Shown here one piece after another: positions 8,082-19,590 of a stretch of DNA of 64,000 nt (position 1 is its first letter; every line of letters begins with the position of its first letter). The translations under genes were made by a program, and so were the position numbers. This stretch comes from Hymenobacter terricola (GTDB lineage: Bacteria > Bacteroidota > Bacteroidia > Cytophagales > Hymenobacteraceae): the NCBI RefSeq assembly GCF_017921975.2, contig NZ_JAGEMO020000009.1:1-64000 (forward strand), written 5' to 3'. The notes beneath the pieces were generated by a model. It ran no database searches. It saw only the letters and a program-made list of their open reading frames with translations, and was not told where the DNA came from.

Positions 8082-9116
8082 CTACCGCCGTAACGACGAC
8101 TCGCGCACCAGCAGCTTGGGCTTGAGCACGATGGGCTTGGGCGGGCCCACGCGGTTGGGGCCGCTTTTGAGCATCTTTTGGAGCAGCTGCACCGCCGTTT
8201 TGCCCATTTGCTCGCAGCGCTGGTCCACGCTGCTCAGCATGGGCTCGGTGAGGGAGGTGAACATCTCGTTGCTGAAGCCCACGATGGCCACGTCCTGCGG
8301 CACGCGCAGCCGCTGGGCTTTCACGGCCTGCAGGGCGCCCACGGCCGCCAGGTCGTTGGACGAAAACAGGGCGTCGGGGCGCTGGGACAGCTTCAGGAGC
8401 TGGCGCATGGCCTGGGTGCCGCCCTTCTGGTTCATCTCGCAGAAGACGATTAGCTCTTCGTCCACGGGAATGCCGTGGGCGGTGAGGGCGTCGCGGTAGC
8501 CCTGGTGGCGGTTTTTGTAAATGCTCAGGTGCAGCGGGCCGCTGAAATGCGCAATGCGCGTGCTGCCCTGCTCGATGAGGTGCGTCACCACCTGGTAGGC
8601 GCCCTGGTAGTCGTCAATCATCACCGCACTCACGTTGCTGCCCCTGAAATCCTCCACCACGCGGTCGAAAAACACCAACGGAATGTTCTGCTGGCGCACG
8701 GCTTCGAAGTGGCCGAAGCTGTGCGTCGAGTTGGCCAGCGACACCAGAATGCCCTCTACCTGCGAGTTCATCAGCAGGTCGATGTTTTTCTGCTCCTGGC
8801 GCGAGTCCTCGTTCGACTGGCAAATCATCACGTTGAAGCCCAGCTTGGCGGCTTCGGTGGCGATGCCGTGCACCACCTGCGGGAAAAAGTGCCCCGTGAT
8901 GTGCGGCACCAGCACGCCCAGCGTGTTGCTGCGGCCCCGGCGCAGGGCGGCGGCCAGCTGGTTGGGCTGGTAGTGCAGCTCTTCGGCCAGCTGGCGCACG
9001 CGGGCTTTGGTGGCCTCGCTCACGTCGTCGTGGTCGCTCAGGGCCCGCGAAATGGTGGAGGGGGACAGGCCCAGCGTCTTGGCCAGGTCAGTAATGGAAG
9101 CGCGGCGATTGGCCAT
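8082..9116 (-). CDS. LacI/GalR-family transcriptional regulator
   Basis: 344 aa. N-terminal helix-turn-helix and hinge: ITDLAKTLGLSPSTISRALSD, then LHYQPNQLAAALRRGRS. Residues 62-340 are a periplasmic-binding-protein-like effector domain (TLGVLVPHITGHFFPQVVHG, VFFDRVVEDF, VAIVGFSNEMFTSLTEPMLSSVDQ). Such regulators usually repress sugar-use genes and release DNA on binding a sugar. No sugar operon lies beside it, so its target is elsewhere or is the adjacent MFS gene. Confidence 0.9.
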   Translation of the reverse strand: MANRRASITDLAKTLGLSPSTISRALSDHDDVSEATKARVRQLAEELHYQPNQLAAALRRGRSNTLGVLVPHITGHFFPQVVHGIATEAAKLGFNVMICQSNEDSRQEQKNIDLLMNSQVEGILVSLANSTHSFGHFEAVRQQNIPLVFFDRVVEDFRGSNVSAVMIDDYQGAYQVVTHLIEQGSTRIAHFSGPLHLSIYKNRHQGYRDALTAHGIPVDEELIVFCEMNQKGGTQAMRQLLKLSQRPDALFSSNDLAAVGALQAVKAQRLRVPQDVAIVGFSNEMFTSLTEPMLSSVDQRCEQMGKTAVQLLQKMLKSGPNRVGPPKPIVLKPKLLVRESSLRR

Positions 9117-9434
9117 CTGTTTCGTTGTAGCAAGGTGAAAAAATGCCCGCCCCTCAGCGCTGAAAGCGGCCGATGGCGGACTCGGTGCGGCCGAAAGTGA
9201 GTGAGCCGTTTGCTCAAAAACGCTCCGGCGCGGTGTGCTGACAAGGGACCGAAAGTAGGCGGCAGCCGGGTTGCAAGGCTGCTTCTTTCGGGGCTAGATG
9301 GGAATTCTACCGCAATCTAACAGCCGGATTCGATTCCGGAATTTTTCACGCTGAATTTTTTACGCATTTCACCATCAAAGGGCGTAATTAAGGCCTTTTA
9401 CGCCCTCATTTATGCCAGAACCAGGGTATATACA
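9117..9434. other. Intergenic region upstream of the LacI-type gene
   Basis: 318 bases between the start of the lacI-type gene and the stop of the pentapeptide gene. It holds a hairpin at 9379-9406 (AGGGCGTAA and TTACGCCCT), a plausible terminator for the pentapeptide gene, and presumably the lacI-type promoter, which I could not pin down. Base composition falls around 9330-9430. Confidence 0.5.
9379..9406 (-). terminator. Hairpin after the pentapeptide gene
   Basis: Nine-bp arms AGGGCGTAA / TTACGCCCT with a 10-base loop, 29 bases beyond the stop. The T-run on the minus strand is weak (CCTTTGATG), so termination efficiency is uncertain. Confidence 0.5.
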
Positions 9435-10037
9435 TTATTCTACTACCAGCCCAAACTTTGCCACCACGCCCAGTAGGCCGTGCAGCGTGAAGCGCGCCCC
9501 GAGCAGCGGGTTGGTTTCGGGGTCGATGACGAAGCCGGTGGCCGCCGTGAAATCGGCCCCCAGCAGGCGGGTGTTCTGGAACACCGCGCCGGCCAGCGAG
9601 CAGTCCTGAAATACGGCGGCCGACAGGTCGGCATCGGCAAAATCGGCTTCGTCGAGGTTGCAGCCCACGAAGCGGGTGCCGGGCAGGACACGGCCCGCGA
9701 ACGAGGCGTAGCGCAGCTGGCACTGGTCGAAATGCACCCCAAACAGCATGTCGCGGCACGCCGTGAACTGCAGGCCCAGCAGCTTGCAATCGGCAAACGC
9801 CACGTTTTGCAGGGCCGTGCCCGCCAGCCGGGCCGATGACAGATTGCAGCGCTCAAACAGGCAATCGGTGAAGCGAATGCCGCTCAAATCGGCCCCGCTG
9901 AAATCGCAGTTTACGAAGCGGTATTCGTCGAATTCGGTGTGCCCCGGCAGGAGGCGGGCATCCCAGCGCTCGGCCAGGTTTTCTTCGGGGAAATAGGTGG
10001 GCTTGCGGAGGGCAGTGGGCTTGCGGCGGGGTTTCAT
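9435..10037 (-). CDS. Pentapeptide-repeat protein
   Basis: 200 aa from the ATG at 10037. Upstream in-frame codons read MLRQAQHD, the translation of a REP-like repeat, so they are not part of the gene. From about residue 35 the chain is a run of A(D/N)LxX pentapeptides: CDFSGADLSGIRFTDCLFER, CNLSSARLAG, CNLDEADFADADLSAAVFQD, which would fold as a right-handed quadrilateral beta-helix. The repeats are Cys-rich. Relatives include QnrA/MfpA-like gyrase protectors, but most have no known role; no gyrase link is evident here. No signal peptide. Confidence 0.85.
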   Translation of the reverse strand: MKPRRKPTALRKPTYFPEENLAERWDARLLPGHTEFDEYRFVNCDFSGADLSGIRFTDCLFERCNLSSARLAGTALQNVAFADCKLLGLQFTACRDMLFGVHFDQCQLRYASFAGRVLPGTRFVGCNLDEADFADADLSAAVFQDCSLAGAVFQNTRLLGADFTAATGFVIDPETNPLLGARFTLHGLLGVVAKFGLVVE

Positions 10038-10060
10038 GAGCGGAGATGTTAGACTCACAA

Positions 10061-10165
10061 GAACGTCATGCTGAGCTTGCCGAAGCATCTCTACCGCTTA
10101 ACTAACCCATTTACCTGGATGACTACTCCGCGCAAGATGCCTCGGCTGCCCTCGGCAGGACGTTC
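10061..10165. repeat. REP-like long imperfect hairpin (type 1)
   Basis: Left arm GAACGTCATGCTGAGC... and right arm ...CTCGGCAGGACGTTC, about 30 bases each, with an AT-richer middle. Member of the GTCATGCTGAGC family that recurs at 14416, 19125, 21787, 22791 and 46482. Confidence 0.8.
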
Positions 10166-10193
10166 ATTTATTTGGAGTTGCCCCAAAGCAAAC

Positions 10194-12278
10194 CTATAGC
10201 TTCACTACGCGCCGCACCTGGCCGAAACCGGCCCCGCTGAGCCGCAGCACGTAGGTGCCGGGGGCCAGCCCGGCCGTGCGCCGGCCGATTTCGGCCTGCA
10301 ATGCTTCGGCCGGGCCGTGCAGGGCCAGCACCGTTTGGCCCTGCAGCGACACCACTTCCAGCGTCAGCGGCTGGGCATCGGGCAAGCCCGTGATGCGCAG
10401 GTTGAACGCCCCGGGCGCGGGGTTGGGAAACACTTGCAGCCGGGGGCCGGGGGCCGCGTTGGCCGCGGCCGTCACCGTGCGGGTAAAGTTGAGGCCGATG
10501 AGGATGGGGTCGTGGTCGGAGGAGCGGAAAGGGCTGTTGACGTCGGTAGCGGCCCCGGCGATGTCGTATTCCAGGAATTCGGGCTCCTCCGCGTTGATGT
10601 GCCACTTTTCCACCGCCGCGTGGGCCACCAGGTTGGCGGTGAGCACGGCGTGGTCGAGGCTGCTGCTTTGGCCGCTGAACACGTAGGAAGCGCTGCCGGC
10701 CGGGCTGCCCAGCACGAATCCCGCCGCCCGCAAAATGTCGATGGGGTCTTCCTCGTAGTTGGCGTTGTAGTCGCCCACGCTCACCACGTAGCGGGTGCCG
10801 GCGGGCTTCACCATGCCGTTGATAAACTGCACCAGCGCCGTGGCCTGCTGCTTGCGGCGCAGGTTGGAAGCGCCCTGGCCGTCGCCCTGGTCGGCGTTGG
10901 CGCCGGTGCCGCTGGCTTTCGATTTCAGGTGGTTGACGACGAGGGCGAAGGTGTCGCGGGCCGCCGTGAGGTTGGTGGTGAACAACTGGGCGAGGGGTGG
11001 GCGCTCGAACACGCCGGCCACGGTAGCCAGCAGGGCCGGGCCGTAGGGCGTGAGCACCGCCGGCTTGTAGATGATGGCGCAGTGAATCAGGTCGGTATCA
11101 TTGGGTTGGGTGAAGAGGCCGCCGTCGTTTACGAAGGCGTAGGTACCTGCCCCGAATACCTGGTTCAACCCGTTTACCAAATCCTGCACGGCCGAAATGG
11201 GCCGGGTGCCGTCGTTCTCCACCTCCATCAGGCCAAACACATCGGCGTTCATCTGGGAGAGCGCGGCCAGGATTTTGCTGCGCTGGCGCTGGAAATCGAC
11301 CAGCGTGAGGGCGCCGCGTGAGGTGGGGAAGCCACCGCCCGCGCCGTCGCCGTTGAAGAAGTTCAGCACGTTCATGCTGGCTATTTTCACGTCAATCGGC
11401 CCGAAGGTGGGCACCGGTGGGCGCACCGTGAGGACCACCGGCGCGTTGGCGCCGGCCAGCGGCTGCACGCGCCACTTGCTGCCGCCGTAGCCCAGAATGC
11501 CGCGCAGGCTGGCCACGGTGCTGCCCACGCGCACGGTGTGGGTGGCGGCGTCGAGGTAGGGAATGGGCGTGGGGCTGGCGGCGGCGCTGCCGTCGTCCAG
11601 CAGAAGGGACTTGGCCACGTTGGCGGCCTGGTAGGCATTCACGGCGGCCACGTTGCTGGTGCCGGTGCTGCTGGTGCCGCTGGCCGGGTCGTCGTTGGGG
11701 TCCACGAACTGCGTGGGCTGGTACACCAGGCCCTGGGTGGAAATGGTGAGCTCGCCGCGCGACTTCAGCGCGGCCACATCCGCCACCGTGACGGGGCCCG
11801 AGAACTGCACCAGCATGCCCTCAAACTGCTCGGCCGCCGCGCTCGAAAACGTGGCGTTGCTCAGGGTGGTGAAGGCGGGTAGGGCTTGGCCGGTGGCCAG
11901 CACCGTGATGGCCGGCCCCGTGAGCACTGCCTGGTTGAACGAGGGCGTACCGGCAATTTCCTGCACCGCGCCGGTGATGCGCACTCTGGTGCCCGCGGCC
12001 ACCGTGGGCGCGGTTTGCACCACGAATAGCGCGTCGGAGGTGGTGGGGTCGCCGTCGGCGCTGGCGGCGTCGTTCTGCACGTAGAAGCCGGCCGGGCTCA
12101 GGCCCGCGTACACGCCCGTCACGATGCCTTCGATGGTGTAGGTGCCCGAGGTGGCCAGCGCCCCGGTGCCCTGGATAACGCCGATGGGCGTGACGGTTTG
12201 GGCTTGTGCAGTGGCCAGGCTACCCACCAGCAATGCCGTGAGCAAGGGGAAAAACGAGCGGGTAAATACCTGCGTCAT
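10194..12278 (-). CDS. Secreted endonuclease/exonuclease/phosphatase-domain nuclease with T9SS tail
   Basis: 694 aa from the ATG at 12278 (MTQVFTRSFFPLL), which begins a clear signal peptide ending at AQAQ. Residues 30-300 are OB-like and linker sequence as in ExeM/NucH nucleases. The EEP domain spans about 315-600: KIASMNVLNFFNGD, FGLMEVEND (metal Glu), LVVNHLKSK, VSVGDYNANYEEDP and SSDHDPILIGLN (catalytic His). The end has PNPAPGAFNLRI and GLAPGTYVLRLSG plus a basic RRVVKL, a type A T9SS sorting domain. It should cut extracellular DNA, perhaps for nutrient or phosphate gain or biofilm turnover. Confidence 0.88.
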   Translation of the reverse strand: MTQVFTRSFFPLLTALLVGSLATAQAQTVTPIGVIQGTGALATSGTYTIEGIVTGVYAGLSPAGFYVQNDAASADGDPTTSDALFVVQTAPTVAAGTRVRITGAVQEIAGTPSFNQAVLTGPAITVLATGQALPAFTTLSNATFSSAAAEQFEGMLVQFSGPVTVADVAALKSRGELTISTQGLVYQPTQFVDPNDDPASGTSSTGTSNVAAVNAYQAANVAKSLLLDDGSAAASPTPIPYLDAATHTVRVGSTVASLRGILGYGGSKWRVQPLAGANAPVVLTVRPPVPTFGPIDVKIASMNVLNFFNGDGAGGGFPTSRGALTLVDFQRQRSKILAALSQMNADVFGLMEVENDGTRPISAVQDLVNGLNQVFGAGTYAFVNDGGLFTQPNDTDLIHCAIIYKPAVLTPYGPALLATVAGVFERPPLAQLFTTNLTAARDTFALVVNHLKSKASGTGANADQGDGQGASNLRRKQQATALVQFINGMVKPAGTRYVVSVGDYNANYEEDPIDILRAAGFVLGSPAGSASYVFSGQSSSLDHAVLTANLVAHAAVEKWHINAEEPEFLEYDIAGAATDVNSPFRSSDHDPILIGLNFTRTVTAAANAAPGPRLQVFPNPAPGAFNLRITGLPDAQPLTLEVVSLQGQTVLALHGPAEALQAEIGRRTAGLAPGTYVLRLSGAGFGQVRRVVKL

Positions 12279-12462
12279 ACAGTTCAAAATCAATAGGCCC
12301 CCGATGCGGGGCTGTAAATGTAGGAGGATTTGGTGATTGCGCTGCAATCCTGAAAACCAGGTTGATAAGCTCAACGGCACGGTTTGGGCCGGCAACTCGG
12401 AGGTGGGCCGGGCACGTAAGCTAGGTAATTAACCACAAAATCCACCTTTTCAGTTAGTGTCT
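12279..12462. other. Divergent intergenic region
   Basis: 184 bases between the starts of the secreted nuclease (minus) and the oxidoreductase (plus). It must hold both promoters; on the minus strand TACATTTA near 12320 resembles TAnnTTTG, but no well-spaced TTG is seen. Confidence 0.4.
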
Positions 12463-13803
<1,341 letters not shown>

Positions 13804-13971
13804 ACGGCTGCTCAACCACAAGGCCTTGGGAAAGGCCGAAGCGGCAAATAAGCGGTGGGAAAGCTAACCCCAACCGTGCTTTTGTGGTTAGCAGCGGCGG
13901 GCAGCTGCTTCGGCAGGACCGTTGTTGTGGATTGGGCCGGCAGCTTGCCCGTTCTCGTTGCTGTATCGTTG

Positions 13972-14391
13972 ATGAATAAACCTGCTCGTTCCCTGTATTT
14001 TGAAAACAGCACCGGCCGCATTTGGGAAGAACCCGAAGGATTTGTGCGGCTGGAATACCGTGCCGGCCCCCGCGAAATAGTGCAGTTTCGGGCCTTGCTC
14101 ACGCACACGGCCCAGGCCATGAGCCGGCGGCAATGGGTGAAAATGCTCATCGACCAGCGCGAGATGGCCTCCCTCAGCCCCGGCGAGCAGGACTGGATGA
14201 CCAACGAGTGGCTGCCCCGCGCGGTGGCCGAAAGCGGCTACCAATACGGCGCCATTCTGCTGGCCCACAACGTATTTGCCCACCTGGCTACCAATCAGTT
14301 CGTGATGGCGTCCCGGGCTCTGTCCACCACCTATCGCACCTTCGAAACCGAGGACACGGCCGTCGCCTGGCTACTGGAGCAGCGCTACTAG
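13972..14391 (+). CDS. Small STAS-like protein, paralogue D (divergent)
   Basis: 139 aa from the ATG at 13972. Opens YFENSTGRIWEEPEGFVRLEY, followed by WVKMLIDQREMASLS at the position where the other copies have WLxDxRRR, then QDWMTNEWLPRAVAESG, a hydrophobic strand GAILLAHNVFA and the shared C-terminal FETEDTAVAWL. The order of elements matches the other three small proteins of this type in the window, but identity is low, and the RRR triplet is reduced to QREM. No membrane segment or signal. Function unknown; a STAS-like regulatory role is inference. Confidence 0.6.
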   Translation: MNKPARSLYFENSTGRIWEEPEGFVRLEYRAGPREIVQFRALLTHTAQAMSRRQWVKMLIDQREMASLSPGEQDWMTNEWLPRAVAESGYQYGAILLAHNVFAHLATNQFVMASRALSTTYRTFETEDTAVAWLLEQRY

Positions 14392-14415
14392 AGCGGAGCG
14401 GGTGCGGTAAAACAA

Positions 14416-14536
14416 GAACGTCCTGCTCATCTGGCGTCCGCGGAGCCGAGGCATCTCGCGTGTGAGAGTAAACCAATCGTTAAAACAGGATTACTACCCC
14501 ACGCGAGATGCTCCGGCTGCGCTTGGCAGAACGTTC
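14416..14536. repeat. REP-like long imperfect hairpin (type 1)
   Basis: Arms GAACGTCCTGCTCATC... and ...GGCAGAACGTTC flank CATCTCGCGTG / CACGCGAGATG inner arms. Lies between the convergent STAS-like gene and lysA and may serve as a terminator for both. Confidence 0.75.
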
Positions 14537-14563
14537 TGGGATTTACGTTGGTACTAACGTGCC

Positions 14564-15799
14564 CTAGGCGGGTTGCGCGGGTGCTTCCACCACCACATCC
14601 ACCTGGCCGGCCAGCAAGTCCTCAAACGTCTGGCGCTTGCGGATAAGGCGCAGGTCGCCGGCTTCATCCAGTAAAACCTCGGCCGGGCGGGTGCGCGAGT
14701 TGAAGCTGCTGCTCATCTCGAAACCGTAGGCCCCGGCGTTGTGGAAGGCCAGCAGGTCGTTTTCGTGGATTTCAGGCAGCAGGCGGTCCCAGGCGAAGGT
14801 GTCCGTCTCACAAATGTTGCCCACCACGGTGTAGAGCCGCTCCGCGCCCTTGGGGTTGGTAAGGTTGCTGATGTGGTGGTAGCTGTCGTAGAACATGGGC
14901 CGAATCAGGTGGTTGAAGCCGGAATTCACGCCCGCAAAGACCGTGGCCGTGGTTTGCTTCACCACCGCCACGCTCACCAGCAGGTAGCCGCTTTCGCTCA
15001 CCAGGTATTTGCCCGGCTCAAACCAGCACTCCAGCGGCCGGCCGTATTCCTGCTCGAAGGTTTTGAACGCCGCCGCCACTTGCTGGCCCAGCGCGGCCAC
15101 GTCGGTTTCGGGGTCGCCGGGCTTGTAGGGCACTTTGAAGCCCGAGCCCAGGTCCAGGAAATCCAAATCGGGGAAGCGGCCGGCGGCATCGAACAGGATT
15201 TCCAGGGCCCGCATGAACACGCCCACGTCCTTGATTTCGGAGCCCGTGTGCATATGCAGGCCGCGCACGTGCAGGCCGGTGCCCTTCACCACGCGCTCCA
15301 GGTGCCGCATTTGGTGGATGCTGATGCCAAACTTGCTGTCGATGTGGCCGGTTTGAATTTTGTAGTTGCCGCCCGCCTCAATGTGTGGGTTCAGGCGCAC
15401 GCACACCGGGTAGGAACCGCCAAACGTGGCCCCGAACCGCTCCAGCAGCGAGATGTTGTCGATGTTGAGATTAACGCCCAGGTCCTTGGCTTCCACCAGC
15501 TCTTCAAACGTCACGCTGTTGGGCGTGAACAGAATATCGTCGGGCGCGAAGCCCGCGTGCAAGCCCAGCCGCACTTCGTTGATGCTCACGCAGTCGAGCC
15601 CCGAGCCCAGGCTGTGAATGTGGCGCAGAATGGCCATATTGCTCAGCGCCTTGCAGGCGTAGAAAAAGCGCGTTTTATGACTGGAGAAGGCCTTGGTGAG
15701 TTTCTTGTACTGACCGGTGATGGTCGCTACATTGTACACGTAGAGGGGAGTGCCGAACTGGTCGGCCGCAGCGCGCAGCGCATTGTTAATACCTGACAT
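14564..15799 (-). CDS. lysA: Diaminopimelate decarboxylase
   Basis: 411 aa from the ATG at 15799. Converts meso-diaminopimelate to L-lysine with PLP in the cytoplasm, the last step of lysine synthesis. Visible motifs: FFYACKALSN (PLP lysine), LHMHTGSEIKD (His/Gly/Ser near the ring), LDLGSGFKVPY (glycine phosphate-binding loop), CWFEPGKYLVSESG (substrate-binding Glu/Arg region, here EPGK rather than EPGR), ICETDTF (active-site Cys) and HNAGAYGFEMSS. Length is normal for the family. It is divergent from a DinB-like gene 93 bases away and has a leader of only a few bases. Confidence 0.92.
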   Translation of the reverse strand: MSGINNALRAAADQFGTPLYVYNVATITGQYKKLTKAFSSHKTRFFYACKALSNMAILRHIHSLGSGLDCVSINEVRLGLHAGFAPDDILFTPNSVTFEELVEAKDLGVNLNIDNISLLERFGATFGGSYPVCVRLNPHIEAGGNYKIQTGHIDSKFGISIHQMRHLERVVKGTGLHVRGLHMHTGSEIKDVGVFMRALEILFDAAGRFPDLDFLDLGSGFKVPYKPGDPETDVAALGQQVAAAFKTFEQEYGRPLECWFEPGKYLVSESGYLLVSVAVVKQTTATVFAGVNSGFNHLIRPMFYDSYHHISNLTNPKGAERLYTVVGNICETDTFAWDRLLPEIHENDLLAFHNAGAYGFEMSSSFNSRTRPAEVLLDEAGDLRLIRKRQTFEDLLAGQVDVVVEAPAQPA

Positions 15800-15804
15800 A
15801 ATTA

Positions 15805-15834
15805 CAAAAGTACGGCCGAAGGCGGTGCCTTCGG
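15805..15834 (-). promoter_or_regulatory. lysA -7 element and overlapping dyad
   Basis: On the minus strand TACTTTTG (15812-15805) matches TAnnTTTG exactly and ends 5 bases before the lysA ATG. Directly upstream is a perfect dyad CCGAAGGC-GGT-GCCTTCGG (15816-15834, with one extra spacer base). No TTG at the expected -33 spacing, so the dyad may be an activator or repressor site. Confidence 0.5.
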
Positions 15835-15892
15835 TGAAGCTCAAGCCGTTAATACAGCCACCCCAGTCCCATAGTTTCCCGCCACTTCGCTC

Positions 15893-16459
15893 ATGCCCAG
15901 TCCACCCACCCCCGAAACCCTCGAAACCTGGCTGCGCGGCCCGCTGCCCGATGTGCCCCCGCTGCTCCAGCCCGTGGCCCACGCCCTGCTGCAGGCCCGC
16001 GAAGAGCTGAACGCAGCGATGCACGATTTTCCGCCGGCCTTGCTCAACGAGCGGCCCGCTGGCGTGGCCTCCGTCGGCTTCCACCTGCAGCACCTCGCCG
16101 GCGTGCTTGACCGCCTGCTGACGTATGCCCGCCGCGAAACCTTAACCGAACAGCAGTTGGCCGCGTTCACGGCCGAAGTTCCACCGCTGGCCATTGACAA
16201 TGAAACGGTTAAAAAGCTGGTGCGGGAATTTAGCGACAAAGTAGCTAAAGCCCTGAACCAGCTAAAAAACACCGACGAAGCCAGCCTGACCGAAGTGCGC
16301 GGCGTGGGCCGGGCCCAGGTGCCGTCCACGCTCATTGGCGTGCTGGTGCACGCCGCCGAGCACACCACCCGGCACCTGGGCCAGCTGCTGGTCACGGCCC
16401 GCGTGGTGCAGGCCACCCGTAAGGCAACCCTGTTGATTGAGTCGCCGCCCAGTTTATAG
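15893..16459 (+). CDS. DinB-family (DinB_2) putative metal-dependent protein
   Basis: 188 aa. Four-helix bundle layout with the three His of the DinB/YfiT fold: VGFHLQHLAGVLDRLL (first His group) and VHAAEHTTRHLGQLLVTARV (last). Such proteins bind a divalent metal and act as thiol-dependent transferases or have unknown roles; the name comes from B. subtilis DinB and does not mean DNA polymerase IV. Divergent from lysA; no further context. Confidence 0.8.
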   Translation: MPSPPTPETLETWLRGPLPDVPPLLQPVAHALLQAREELNAAMHDFPPALLNERPAGVASVGFHLQHLAGVLDRLLTYARRETLTEQQLAAFTAEVPPLAIDNETVKKLVREFSDKVAKALNQLKNTDEASLTEVRGVGRAQVPSTLIGVLVHAAEHTTRHLGQLLVTARVVQATRKATLLIESPPSL

Positions 16460-16536
16460 GCGGACGGTAAAACAGCTATTTCGTTCATCGAACCGGTTAT
16501 TAGTCTGCTATTGAGCTAATTGTGTGCCTTGTTTGC

Positions 16537-19100
<2,564 letters not shown>

Positions 19101-19124
19101 TTATGGTGGTGGGGGCGGGAAAAA

Positions 19125-19229
19125 GAACGTCATGCCGAGCGCAGCAAAGCCTCTTTACTGCGTAACTCTATCCTAACGATTGAATTACTGTTGCGGTAAA
19201 GAGGCTTCGTTGCCCTCGGCATGACGTTC
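19125..19229. repeat. REP-like long imperfect hairpin (type 1)
   Basis: GAACGTCATGCCGAGC... and ...GCCCTCGGCATGACGTTC form arms of over 30 bases (inner parts CAAAGCCTCTTTAC and GTAAAGAGGCTTCG). Sits directly upstream of the attenuator promoter at 19238. Confidence 0.8.
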
Positions 19230-19237
19230 TATGAAAT

Positions 19238-19267
19238 TTGCTTTTCCCATTCGCGTGCCTACCTTGC
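19238..19267 (+). promoter_or_regulatory. Promoter of the phe/tyr operon
   Basis: TTG (19238-19240), exactly 19 bases, then TACCTTGC (19260-19267). Spacing equals that of the initiator tRNA promoter at 37535, and the -7 element differs from TAnnTTTG only at the end. Transcription should begin near 19274, about 14 bases before the first leader ATG. Confidence 0.65.
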
Positions 19268-19287
19268 AGCCGCAAACACCGCAACCC

Positions 19288-19341
19288 ATGCTCCAGACGC
19301 GCTACTTTTTCGGCTTTTATTACTTCTACGCCACCGCGTAG
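19288..19341 (+). CDS. Phe/Tyr leader peptide 1 (attenuator)
   Basis: 17 residues, MLQTRYFFGFYYFYATA, then TAG at 19339-19341. Eight of seventeen residues are Phe or Tyr, all within residues 6-14. It lies in front of the operon for Phe and Tyr synthesis and right before an antiterminator/terminator pair, so stalling of a ribosome on these codons should report shortage of charged tRNA-Phe and tRNA-Tyr, as E. coli PheL does for Phe. Too short to be seen by routine gene calling. Confidence 0.85.
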   Translation: MLQTRYFFGFYYFYATA

Positions 19342-19393
19342 AACGAGCCGCCGTTTGTAGCTAACCCACAAACTTCTCCAGCGCCGCTCGTTC
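19341..19393 (+). promoter_or_regulatory. Antiterminator of attenuator 1
   Basis: GAACGAGC (19341-19348), starting on the last base of the leader stop codon, is exactly complementary to GCTCGTTC (19386-19393). The second arm lies inside the terminator 5' half, so both hairpins cannot form together. A ribosome at the stop codon would cover the first arm and favour the terminator. Confidence 0.75.
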
Positions 19394-19411
19394 TTCGGGA
19401 GGCGCTTTTTT
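19380..19411 (+). terminator. Attenuator 1 terminator
   Basis: AGCGCC (19380-19385) pairs with GGCGCT (19401-19406), with further inner pairing CTC/GAG, followed by six T (19406-19411). Located 38 bases after leader peptide 1 and before leader peptide 2. Confidence 0.8.
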
Positions 19412-19427
19412 AATGCCCGGTTTTTCG

Positions 19428-19514
19428 ATGACCACCCTGCTCCACGTCTTTTTTATTTATTGCTATTACTGCTTCTTTTACCAGAAGCAGCCGGCCCTTT
19501 GTTGCCAGTGTTAA
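19428..19514 (+). CDS. Phe/Tyr (Cys)-rich leader peptide 2 (attenuator)
   Basis: 28 residues from ATG 19428 to TAA 19512-19514. Residues 8-18 read FFIYCYYCFFY: four Phe, four Tyr and two Cys in eleven codons. The last part is QKQPALCCQC, adding three more Cys. It repeats the logic of leader 1 in tandem: aromatic codons, then an antiterminator arm within the end of the peptide, then a terminator just before pheA. The Cys codons are unexpected for a Phe/Tyr sensor. Confidence 0.82.
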   Translation: MTTLLHVFFIYCYYCFFYQKQPALCCQC

Positions 19515-19544
19515 CCACCACACTCCCACCAGCAACCCAGGGCC
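19493..19544 (+). promoter_or_regulatory. Antiterminator of attenuator 2
   Basis: GGCCCT (19493-19498) pairs with AGGGCC (19539-19544) and GTTGC (19501-19505) with GCAAC (19532-19536), leaving a 2x2 internal loop. The distal arm takes the 5' half of terminator 2. The proximal arm begins 12 bases after the last Tyr codon of leader 2, close to the footprint of a stalled ribosome. Confidence 0.7.
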
Positions 19545-19568
19545 CCCGCACAGCGGAGGCCCTTTTTT
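19540..19568 (+). terminator. Attenuator 2 terminator
   Basis: GGGCCCCCGC (19540-19549) and GCGGAGGCCC (19553-19562), ten pairs with one mismatch and a 3-base loop, followed by six T (19563-19568). It ends 22 bases before the pheA ATG. Confidence 0.85.
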
Positions 19569-19590
19569 ATTGTTCAAAAAGTCGAATATC

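Noticed and set aside
10038..10088. N-terminal extension MLRQAQHD of the pentapeptide protein
   Set aside because: These codons are the translated arm of a REP-like element.
12279..12395. N-terminal extension of the secreted nuclease by 39 codons
   Set aside because: It would place the signal peptide inside the protein; the ATG at 12278 begins a standard signal peptide.
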